This document shows, piece after piece, positions 27,058 to 34,468 of a stretch of DNA of 64,000 nucleotides. The notes under the pieces were generated by a model. The model searched no databases. It was given only the letters and a program-made list of their open reading frames with translations, and was not told where the DNA came from. This DNA comes from Pseudooceanicola sediminis (GTDB lineage: Bacteria; Pseudomonadota; Alphaproteobacteria; Rhodobacterales; Rhodobacteraceae), in NCBI RefSeq assembly GCF_003575965.1, contig NZ_QWJJ01000016.1, positions 58,310 through 122,309 on the forward strand. Reading direction: 5' to 3'. Each line of letters opens with the position of its first letter. Position 1 is the stretch's first letter. The position numbers and the translations under genes were made by a program.

Positions 27058-27903
27058 ATGATTTCACGCACCGCTCTCCGCGCGACCCGTACTGCCCTGA
27101 CCTCGCCCCGTGCCGTCCTGTCCGTGATCCTTGTCGCGGCGACACTGGCGTCGGCGGGCTGCACGCGTCCGGCGCCCGAGGCCGCGACGCAGCAGTATTT
27201 CGACCCCTACGAGGCGCGCAATCGCAAGATCCACAACTTCAACAAGGGCCTGGACAAGGCCGTGCTGCGCCCCGTCGGTGTGGCCTACGCCACCGTGGTC
27301 CCCGAAGAATTCGCGACCCTGGTGACGAACTTCGGTGAAAACCTCGCCACCCCGGCGGACGTGGTCAACGATGTCCTCCAGTTCCGGCTCAAGGATGCCT
27401 TCGTCAACACGGTTCGCTTCACGATGAACTCGACCATCGGCCTTGGCGGGCTGATCGACGCGGCGACCCTGTGGGGCATTCCGGCGCGCGACACGGACTT
27501 CGGCGAAACGCTGTATGTCTGGGGTGTGCCCGAAGGCGCCTACATGGAGCTTCCGATCCGTGGCCCGTCCACCGAACGCGACACCGCCGGGCGCATCGTC
27601 GACTTCTTTACCAATCCGCTTGGATATGTCCTTGACTCGCCTGAGAAATCCTATGGAACGCAGGCCCGTGTCGTCAGCGCGATCGGGTATCGCGGCCGCT
27701 ATGCGGACACGGTTGACTCCGTGCTCTACGACAGCGCCGACAGCTATGCGCAGTCGCGGTCGATCTACCTGCAACGGCGGCATTACCAACTGGGCGACAT
27801 CGCTGCGACCTCGCAAGCCGAAGATGCCTATACCGACCCCTATGGCGCCCCTGCGGCGTCCAACACTTACGACGACCCTTATGGTGACCCCTATGCTGAA
27901 TGA
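27058..27903 (+). CDS. mlaA: MlaA/VacJ-family outer-membrane lipoprotein
   Basis: MlaA removes surface-exposed phospholipid from the outer leaflet in the Mla lipid-asymmetry pathway. The protein has a signal ending LASAGC (lipobox), then the family blocks DPYEARNRKIHNFNKGLDKAVLRPV, FGENLATPADVVNDVLQ, STIGLGGLIDAATLWG and DFGETLYVWGVPEGAYMELP. After about residue 250 there is a short repeat-like tail DPYGDPYAE that resembles DDPYG units. The ATG at 27058 is chosen; 27031 is also possible. Its stop overlaps mlaC by 11 bases. The ATPase/permease genes mlaF, mlaE and mlaD are not in the window. Confidence 0.92.
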   Translation: MISRTALRATRTALTSPRAVLSVILVAATLASAGCTRPAPEAATQQYFDPYEARNRKIHNFNKGLDKAVLRPVGVAYATVVPEEFATLVTNFGENLATPADVVNDVLQFRLKDAFVNTVRFTMNSTIGLGGLIDAATLWGIPARDTDFGETLYVWGVPEGAYMELPIRGPSTERDTAGRIVDFFTNPLGYVLDSPEKSYGTQARVVSAIGYRGRYADTVDSVLYDSADSYAQSRSIYLQRRHYQLGDIAATSQAEDAYTDPYGAPAASNTYDDPYGDPYAE

Positions 27904-28504
27904 CCTGACCCGGCGCCGCTTTGTCGGCGGTGCACTGGCGCTGGCGATCGCGCCGCTCTTCCTCTCTCCCCGTGCCGCTCTCGCGCTCAGCGATGCGCAG
28001 GCCAAGTCCATGGTCGACAGCCTCGTCGCGCGGATCAACCAGGTGATCGCCTCGGGCAAATCCGAGGCGGCGATCATCCGGGATTTCGAACAGATCTTCG
28101 ACCAGTACGCCGATGTCTCGATCATCGCGCAATCCTGCCTCGGGCCGGCGGCACGCGGCCTGTCAGGGGCGCAGCTGGCGGCCTACACAGCGGCCTTTCG
28201 CGGGTACATCACCCGCAAGTACGGCAAGCGGTTCCGCGAATTCGTCGGTGGCCGGATCGAGGTCAACGACGCTCGCGAGGTCAAGACCTGGCACGAGGTG
28301 ATCACCACCGCCTACCTGCGTGGCGAAGCCCCGTTCGAGGTCAAGTTCCTGGTGTCCGACCGGTCCGGCCGGGACCTGTTCTTCGACATGTTCATCGAAG
28401 GCATTTCGATGCGCCTGACGGAACGAGAGGAAATCGGCGCCATGCTTGACCGCAACCGTGGTGACATCGCCGCCCTGACCGCAGACCTGCAACGCGCCGG
28501 CTAA
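27893..28504 (+). CDS. mlaC: MlaC-family periplasmic phospholipid-binding protein
   Basis: MlaC shuttles phospholipid between MlaA and the inner-membrane complex. The 203-residue protein starts MLNDLTRRRFVGG, an RR-containing signal (Tat-like) followed by a hydrophobic stretch ALALAIAPLFL, then mature sequence with YFIRDFEQ-like IIRDFEQIFDQYADV, GPAARGLSGAQLAAYTAAFRGYI and FEVKFLVSDRSGRDLFFDMFIEG. The start is inside the end of mlaA. A terminator follows 43 bases after the stop. Confidence 0.92.
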   Translation: MLNDLTRRRFVGGALALAIAPLFLSPRAALALSDAQAKSMVDSLVARINQVIASGKSEAAIIRDFEQIFDQYADVSIIAQSCLGPAARGLSGAQLAAYTAAFRGYITRKYGKRFREFVGGRIEVNDAREVKTWHEVITTAYLRGEAPFEVKFLVSDRSGRDLFFDMFIEGISMRLTEREEIGAMLDRNRGDIAALTADLQRAG

Positions 28505-28547
28505 CGGACAGGCGGATTTTCGGCCCACGACAGGGCCGCCCTGAAAG

Positions 28548-28581
28548 AAAGCCCCGAATGGTCCACGCCATTCGGGGCTTT
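28548..28581. terminator. Bidirectional terminator between mlaC and the PBP gene
   Basis: A perfect 14-bp stem (28548-28561 with 28568-28581) with a 6-base loop and A/T-flanked ends, between convergent genes. It is preceded by AAA and followed by TTTCGCGTTT. Confidence 0.85.
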
Positions 28582-28644
28582 CGCGTTTCGGGCCCTTCCC
28601 GACCGCACAATGTGCAGATCAGGAAGGAGAGGCGTGGGCAGCAA

Positions 28645-30930
28645 TCAGTTCAGGCCAAAGATATCCTTCAACGCCTTCTGGATGATCGTGTCCAGGCGTT
28701 GCGGTTGCTGCTGGCTCTGCCTGGCGTTGTCGCTGCTGGCGGCGACATTGCGCCCGGCGTTGGGGTCGGGCCGCAGCATGGGCAGGGGTTTGGGTTCGAC
28801 CCCGTCCTCGACCCGGCTCATCACCTCGTGAAAGATCTCGGCGGGCAGGCCGCTGCCGGTCACGCCGGTCAGCGGGGTGTTGTCGTCATAGCCCATCCAG
28901 ACGCCGGCCACGTAATCGGCCGAGAACCCGATGAACCACGCGTCCCGCGTGGATGATGTCGTTCCGGTCTTGCCGGCGATTTCGTGATCGTCCAGCCCGG
29001 CGCGCGTACCGGTCCCGTGCAGCACCACCTGGCGCATCATGTAGATCAGTTCCTGCGCGGCACCTTCGCTGATGACACGCTCGCCGATCCCGCCGTCGCT
29101 GCCCATCAGGGGCTGGCTGTCGCCCTGCAATGTCACCGATTCGATGCCATAGGGTTCCACGGACGACCCGCCATTCAGGATACCGGCATAGCCGCCGACC
29201 ATCTCGATCAGCGTCGATTCCGAGGCCCCGAGGGCCAGCGCCGGCCCCTGCGCCAGGTCGCTCTCGATGCCGAAATCCGATGCGACCTTGCGCACGTTGT
29301 CCAGCCCGGCGGCCTCGGCCAGCCGTACCGCGGGGATGTTCAGCGACTTCATCAACGCCTCTTCCAGCGTCACCGGGCCGCGGAACTTGTGGTCATAGTT
29401 CTCGGGTTTCCACGGGCCTGATCCCGGCACGTTGATCGTCAGCGGTTCATCCTGCACGACATCGTTGTAATGCCACCCGAGGTCCAGCGCCGCCCCGTAG
29501 ACGAACGGTTTGAACGCCGATCCGGTCTGACGCAGCGCCTGCGTGGCCCGGTTGAACACACCCTTCACCCGCGTGTCACGGCCGCCGACCATCGCGCGCA
29601 CTGCGCCGTCCGGCCCCATGACGACGATGGCGGCCTGCGCCTTCGACGTGTCCTTCACCTTTTCTTCAAAGATGTACTTCATCGCTTCTTCGGCGGCCTT
29701 CTGGATCCGCTGATCCAGTGTCGTCCTGAAAATCACGTCCTGCGTCGATTTCTTGGTCAGGAAATCCGGCCCGGACGACATCACCCAATCCGCGAAATAC
29801 CCCCCCGACTGTGCCTCGGCCGCGGCGGACAGACCGGCAGGATGAGCAATGGCGTTGCGCGCCTGCGTGCTGTCCAGATACCCCTGCTCCTGCATCAGGC
29901 CGACGATCACGTTGGCGCGGTTCTGCGATCGTGCCAGGTTGTTGGTCGGGGCATAGCGCGTCGGTGCCTTCAGCAGCCCGGCCAGCATCGCGGCCTCGGC
30001 CGGGGTGACATTGGCGGCGGATTTGCCGAAATAGCGCTGGCTGGCGGCTTCGAAACCACGGGTGCCCTCGCCCAGGTAGGCGCGGTTCATGTAGACGGTC
30101 AGGATCTCGTCCTTGGAATAGCGCATCTCCATGCCGATGGCATAGACGGCCTCCTTGACCTTGCGCCACAGCGTCGTCTGGCGACAGTCGTCCTCATACG
30201 CGGTTTCGTTCTTCCACTGCTTCGGATCGTAGGGCGTGCCGAGGCACAGCAGTTTTGCCGTCTGCTGGGTGATGGTCGACCCGCCATGTCCATCCAGCGG
30301 CCCCCGCCCTTCGCTCAGGTTGATGCGGATGGCCCCGGCCACGCCGCGCGGGCTGACGCCAAAGTGCTTGTAGAACCGGCGGTCCTCGGTCGCGACGATG
30401 GCATGGCGCAGGTTGGGCGACACGCTCTGCGCATCCACCACGCCGCCGAACTGGTCACCGCGCCAGGCAAAGACCTGGCCATGCGTGTCCTGCATCGTCA
30501 CGGACCCGCGCGCGCGCCCGTCGAACAGGTCGTCCACGGGCGGCAGCGTCGCCGCGACATAGGCCGAGGCCAGCAGCACCAGCGCGACACTGACCGCCGT
30601 CAGCCGCCAGACGAACCGCCAGATCAGCGCGATGATCCCGCGCAGCAGACGCACGATGGGGTTGCGCGACCCGCCGCCGCCACCACCCCGGCCGCCACGC
30701 CCCTTGCGCGGGGGCTTGCGGGGCGGTTGCTGGCGCGATGCGGGTTTCGCAGACCGCGCGGCAGGTTTGGCCGTCTTCGCCGAGGGCTTGCTGGCGGCCT
30801 TCGCCGCGCCCGATTTGGAGGCATTTGCACGGGATCCGGTCTTGCCTGTCCCCGATGTGCGGCCTGCACGCGGCCCGCCCACTCGCCTGTCCGCCACGAG
30901 TGGCGGTTTGCGACGTCCTGAATCACTCAT
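28645..30930 (-). CDS. Class A penicillin-binding protein (PBP1A type)
   Basis: The 761-residue bifunctional enzyme polymerises and cross-links peptidoglycan. In order: a basic Ala/Lys/Arg/Pro low-complexity region (about residues 15-90, histone-H1-like), one membrane segment (about 95-120), the transglycosylase domain with EDRRFYKHFG, GGSTITQQTAK and KEAVYAIGMEMRYSKDEIL, and the transpeptidase domain with the SxxK serine in TGSAFKPF (about 467), SLN, and KTGTTSSTRDAWF (about 658). The basic cytoplasmic N-terminus is longer than in E. coli PBP1A and might contact nucleic acid or membrane, which is inference. Convergent with mlaC, divergent from glnK. Confidence 0.94.
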   Translation of the reverse strand: MSDSGRRKPPLVADRRVGGPRAGRTSGTGKTGSRANASKSGAAKAASKPSAKTAKPAARSAKPASRQQPPRKPPRKGRGGRGGGGGGSRNPIVRLLRGIIALIWRFVWRLTAVSVALVLLASAYVAATLPPVDDLFDGRARGSVTMQDTHGQVFAWRGDQFGGVVDAQSVSPNLRHAIVATEDRRFYKHFGVSPRGVAGAIRINLSEGRGPLDGHGGSTITQQTAKLLCLGTPYDPKQWKNETAYEDDCRQTTLWRKVKEAVYAIGMEMRYSKDEILTVYMNRAYLGEGTRGFEAASQRYFGKSAANVTPAEAAMLAGLLKAPTRYAPTNNLARSQNRANVIVGLMQEQGYLDSTQARNAIAHPAGLSAAAEAQSGGYFADWVMSSGPDFLTKKSTQDVIFRTTLDQRIQKAAEEAMKYIFEEKVKDTSKAQAAIVVMGPDGAVRAMVGGRDTRVKGVFNRATQALRQTGSAFKPFVYGAALDLGWHYNDVVQDEPLTINVPGSGPWKPENYDHKFRGPVTLEEALMKSLNIPAVRLAEAAGLDNVRKVASDFGIESDLAQGPALALGASESTLIEMVGGYAGILNGGSSVEPYGIESVTLQGDSQPLMGSDGGIGERVISEGAAQELIYMMRQVVLHGTGTRAGLDDHEIAGKTGTTSSTRDAWFIGFSADYVAGVWMGYDDNTPLTGVTGSGLPAEIFHEVMSRVEDGVEPKPLPMLRPDPNAGRNVAASSDNARQSQQQPQRLDTIIQKALKDIFGLN

Positions 30931-31021
30931 TTTTTACTGCCCGGAGCTTTTTGCTTTTCGACACTTTACAGACTTTGCCCGCGAATGTTGAGGCAGAAGC
31001 GCAAGGCTGAAGAGTTTTTGA

Positions 31022-31060
31022 TTTGCCCAATTTTTGTGCTTATTTTGAAATACGGGCAAA
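31022..31060. promoter_or_regulatory. AT-rich region with inverted repeat upstream of glnK
   Basis: TTTGCCC (31022-31028) is matched by GGGCAAA (31054-31060) around a 25-base A/T-rich loop, about 130 bases before glnK. The surroundings (31009-31085) are strikingly AT-rich. Nitrogen-regulated glnK-amtB operons are usually controlled by NtrC; a dyad here would be a candidate site, but it does not match a consensus I can state. Confidence 0.35.
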
Positions 31061-31186
31061 AAAACGGCATCCGATACGCAATTTACCCTAGCCAACTCGG
31101 CCCATTGTTCCGCATTCCGGGCAGGGACGGCTTATCTGCGGGTGCCAAACTGTGGACCCGTGTCCGCAACAAGGAAGGGGAAAGTA

Positions 31187-31525
31187 GTGAAACTCATTAT
31201 CGCAACAATCAAACCGTTCAAGCTTGAGGAGGTCCGCGAGGCGCTGACCGAAATCGGCGTGCGCGGGATGATGGTGACGGAAATCAAGGGCTTCGGCTCT
31301 CAATCGGGCCATACTGAAATCTACCGTGGTGCGGAATACGCGGTGAATTTCGTCCCGAAAATCAAGCTCGAGATCGCCGTGACGGCCGCGATGGCCGATC
31401 AGGTTGTCGAGACGATCACGACGACTGCCAAGACCGGGAAAATCGGCGACGGCAAGATCTTCGTGCTGGATATCCAACAGGCGGTTCGGGTGCGGACCGG
31501 CGAAACCAACGACGACGCACTCTGA
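31187..31525 (+). CDS. glnK: Nitrogen regulatory protein PII (GlnK)
   Basis: The 112-residue PII protein senses 2-oxoglutarate and ATP/ADP and controls the adjacent ammonium channel. The start is GTG at 31187 with AAGGAAGGGG upstream, giving MKLIIATIKPFKLEEV. Tyr51 in the T-loop (GAEYAVNF), the uridylylation site, is present, as are the B-loop TGKIGDGKIF and C-loop residues. Its place directly upstream of amtB identifies it as the GlnK-type PII rather than GlnB. Confidence 0.96.
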   Translation: MKLIIATIKPFKLEEVREALTEIGVRGMMVTEIKGFGSQSGHTEIYRGAEYAVNFVPKIKLEIAVTAAMADQVVETITTTAKTGKIGDGKIFVLDIQQAVRVRTGETNDDAL

Positions 31526-31557
31526 ACTGCGACCGGACAGGGGAAAGGACTCACTCT

Positions 31558-32880
31558 ATGAAAACCGTTACCAAATTTGGCCTGGCTGCCGCGTTGATCG
31601 CGCTGCCCAGTCTCGGCCTTGCGCAAGAGGCTGACACGACGCCTCCGATCGAAGAAATCGGCTATATCTTCACCACGTTCATGTTCCTCGTCACCGGCTT
31701 CCTGGTGATGTTCATGGGCGCGGGCTTCGCCATGCTCGAAGCCGGCCTCGTGCGTCAGAAGAACGCCACGATGCAGCTGATGAAGAACGTCGCGCTCTTC
31801 GCGATTGCAGCGATCATGTACTACCTCGTCGGCTACAACCTGATGTACCCGGGCGACGGCTGGACCGTCCTCAACGTCATCGGTGCCTTCGGGACCGCCG
31901 TGATGGAACCCGTCGGCCTGGCAGACACCGAAACCGACCTGACCTATGCGTCGGTTGGCTCGGACTTCTTCTTCCAGCTGATGTTCTGCGCCACCACCTG
32001 CTCGATCGTTTCCGGCACCCTGGCCGAGCGTATCAAGCTGTGGCCCTTCCTGATCTTCTGCGTCGTGCTGGCAGGCTTCCTCTACCCGATCCAGGCATCC
32101 TGGAAATGGGGCGGCGGCTTCCTGAACGAAGCGGGCTTCCTCGACTTCGCCGGTTCCACCGTCGTGCACTCGGTCGGTGGCTGGTGTGCCCTGACCGGCG
32201 CGCTGATCCTCGGCCCGCGTATCGGCAAGTACAAGAACGGCACCGTCACCCCGTTCCCCGGTTCGAACCTGACGCTCGCCACTCTGGGTACGTTCATCCT
32301 GTGGCTGGGTTGGTTCGGCTTCAACGGCGGTTCGCAGCTCTACATGGACACGGCTGCCAACGTTGCTGACATCTCGCGCATCTTCGCAAACACCAACACG
32401 GCTGCGGCCGGCGGTGCCATCGCGGCGATGATCCTGACGCAGATCCTGTACAAGAAACCCGACCTCACCATGGTGCTGAACGGCGCCCTGGCCGGCCTCG
32501 TGTCGATCACTGCCGAACCCCTGACCCCCGGTCTGGGCGCGGCAACGATCATCGGTGCCATCGGTGGTATCCTGGCCGTCCTGGCCGTGCCGATGCTGGA
32601 CAAACTGAAGATCGACGACGTTGTCGGCGCGATCCCGGTTCACCTGGTCTGCGGTATCTGGGGCACCATCGCGGTTGTCTTCACCAACGGTGACGCAACC
32701 ATCGGCGCACAGCTCTACGGCATCATCACCGTGGGTATCTTCACGCTGGTGGCCTCTGCCGTCGTCTGGTTGATCCTCAAGGTCATCGTCGGCCTGCGGG
32801 TCTCCGAGGAAGACGAGATCATGGGCCTCGACATGGCCGAGCTGGGCATGGAAGCCTACCCCGAGTTCTCCAAGGGCTGA
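31558..32880 (+). CDS. amtB: Ammonium transporter
   Basis: The 440-residue inner-membrane channel has a cleavable signal (KTVTKFGLAAALIALPSLGLAQ region, residues 2-23) and about eleven membrane helices. Conserved features: AGFAMLEAGLVRQKN, GTLAERIKLWPF, VVHSVGGW with the first pore histidine, GTFILWLGWFGFNGGS, and VHLVCGIWGTIAVVF with the second pore-region histidine. It is 32 bases after glnK and co-transcribed; GlnK blocks it when nitrogen is plentiful. A terminator follows. Confidence 0.96.
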   Translation: MKTVTKFGLAAALIALPSLGLAQEADTTPPIEEIGYIFTTFMFLVTGFLVMFMGAGFAMLEAGLVRQKNATMQLMKNVALFAIAAIMYYLVGYNLMYPGDGWTVLNVIGAFGTAVMEPVGLADTETDLTYASVGSDFFFQLMFCATTCSIVSGTLAERIKLWPFLIFCVVLAGFLYPIQASWKWGGGFLNEAGFLDFAGSTVVHSVGGWCALTGALILGPRIGKYKNGTVTPFPGSNLTLATLGTFILWLGWFGFNGGSQLYMDTAANVADISRIFANTNTAAAGGAIAAMILTQILYKKPDLTMVLNGALAGLVSITAEPLTPGLGAATIIGAIGGILAVLAVPMLDKLKIDDVVGAIPVHLVCGIWGTIAVVFTNGDATIGAQLYGIITVGIFTLVASAVVWLILKVIVGLRVSEEDEIMGLDMAELGMEAYPEFSKG

Positions 32881-32909
32881 GCTTCCCCTCCTGAAACGGA
32901 CTGAGATCG

Positions 32910-32935
32910 GCCCGGGCGTTCGCGCCCGGGCTTTT
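32910..32935 (+). terminator. amtB terminator
   Basis: A perfect 9-bp GC stem (32910-32918 with 32923-32931) around a TTCG tetraloop, followed by TTTT. A textbook intrinsic terminator 29 bases after the amtB stop. Confidence 0.92.
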
Positions 32936-33078
32936 GCATGTCCGTCGTCCGGGCGGTGGCGTGGCAAACCGGCTCATGTCGTCACGACAAAGGCGATCCC
33001 GCCGCGCCGGGCAATTGCCGCACCGCCAAATCCGTGGTTAGGATTCCTGCAAAGACCAAGAACAAGGGAACGGGACAG

Positions 33079-34299
33079 ATGTACGACATCGCGGCCATCG
33101 GGGCCTGGCTGGAATTTGCTGTGCGCTGGCTGCACGTGATCACCGCCATCGCCTGGATCGGATCTTCCTTCTATTTCATCGCGCTCGACCTCGGGCTGCA
33201 CCGCGACCGCAACCTCGCCTCCGGCGCGGATGGCGAAGAATGGCAGGTCCACGGCGGCGGCTTCTACCATATCCAGAAATACCTGATCGCGCCCGACGCG
33301 ATGCCCGCCCACCTCGTCTGGTTCAAGTGGGAGGCCTATTCGACCTGGCTCTCCGGGTTCTTCCTGCTGGCGCTGGTCTACTACCTCGGCTCCGACTTCT
33401 ATCTGATCGACCCGGCGGTCATGGACCTTGCCCCCTGGCAGGCCATCGCGATTTCGCTCGCCTCGCTCGGCCTCGGCTGGCTGGCCTATGACACCATCTG
33501 CAAATCGAAGTTCGGGGATGACAACACCCGCCTGATGATCGGCCTCTACGCCATCCTCGTCTGCCTGGCGTATTTCTATACGCATGTCTTCTCGGGCCGT
33601 GCTGCCCTGCTGCATCTCGGGGCCTTCACCGCCACGATCATGAGCGCGAACGTCTTCTTCATCATCATGCCGAACCAGCGCATCGTGATTGCCGACCTCA
33701 AGGCGGGCCGCAAACCCGATGCGAAATACGGCAAGATCGCCAAGCAGCGGTCGACCCATAACAACTACCTGACGCTGCCGGTCATCTTCATGATGCTGTC
33801 CAACCACTATCCGCTGGCGTTTTCCACCCAGAACACCTGGATCATCGCGTCGCTGGTGTTCCTGATGGGCGTCACGATCCGGCATTTCTTCAACACCATG
33901 CACATGCGCAAGGGCACGCCCTACTGGACCTGGCTGGTGACCGCGATCATCTTCCTTGCCATCGCATGGCTGTCGACCGCGCCGATGTTCCGTGCCGATG
34001 AAGACCCCGAGGCCGGCATCGTCACCCGTTTTGCCGAGGCCGAGGGATTCGCGCATGTCACCGACATCGTCATGGGCCGCTGTTCGATGTGCCATAACGC
34101 CGAACCCTTCTATGACGGCATCCTCTGGGCGCCTAAGGGGGTGCGGCTGGATACCCCCGCCAATATCACCCGCAATGCCCGCATGATCTATCTGCAGGCC
34201 GGGCTCAGCCACGCCATGCCCCCGGCCAACGTCAGCTTCATCGAACCGGCGGAACGTCAGGCGATCATCGACTGGTACGCGGCGGCAACCAAGGGCTAG
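33079..34299 (+). CDS. puuD: Urate hydroxylase PuuD (membrane-anchored, cytochrome c domain)
   Basis: The 406-residue inner-membrane protein has about eight helices in the N-terminal 310 residues (VRWLHVITAIAWIGSSFYFIALD, GGGFYHIQKY, NFFNTMHMRKGTPYW-like) and a C-terminal soluble domain with the heme-binding CSMCH near residue 334 and a later methionine in GLSHAMPP as likely axial ligand. PuuD oxidises urate using the cytochrome rather than oxygen. The ATG at 33079 follows GGGA with MYDIAAIG; the upstream frame is unconserved. Other purine-degradation genes are absent here, though an M20 amidohydrolase of the allantoate type lies 3.4 kb downstream. Confidence 0.9.
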   Translation: MYDIAAIGAWLEFAVRWLHVITAIAWIGSSFYFIALDLGLHRDRNLASGADGEEWQVHGGGFYHIQKYLIAPDAMPAHLVWFKWEAYSTWLSGFFLLALVYYLGSDFYLIDPAVMDLAPWQAIAISLASLGLGWLAYDTICKSKFGDDNTRLMIGLYAILVCLAYFYTHVFSGRAALLHLGAFTATIMSANVFFIIMPNQRIVIADLKAGRKPDAKYGKIAKQRSTHNNYLTLPVIFMMLSNHYPLAFSTQNTWIIASLVFLMGVTIRHFFNTMHMRKGTPYWTWLVTAIIFLAIAWLSTAPMFRADEDPEAGIVTRFAEAEGFAHVTDIVMGRCSMCHNAEPFYDGILWAPKGVRLDTPANITRNARMIYLQAGLSHAMPPANVSFIEPAERQAIIDWYAAATKG

Positions 34300-34346
34300 G
34301 GCGTGGGCACCCCGCCTCGGGCAGCGCACGCGCGGCGGGACGGGGC

Positions 34347-34364
34347 GGCGGGGTGAACCCCGCC
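34347..34364. terminator. GC hairpin after puuD
   Basis: GCGGGG and CCCCGC pair around TGAA, with one further G-C pair outside, 50 bases after the puuD stop. There is no T-run, so termination is uncertain. Confidence 0.4.
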
Positions 34365-34468
34365 CTGCGGCCCGCCCGACCCGCCCACAAGATCCATCCA
34401 CAGCAAACCACCGCCAGCGGCGTTTCCCCCCGTTCCCGACTCATCACAGACATGCTAAGTCTTGGGTT

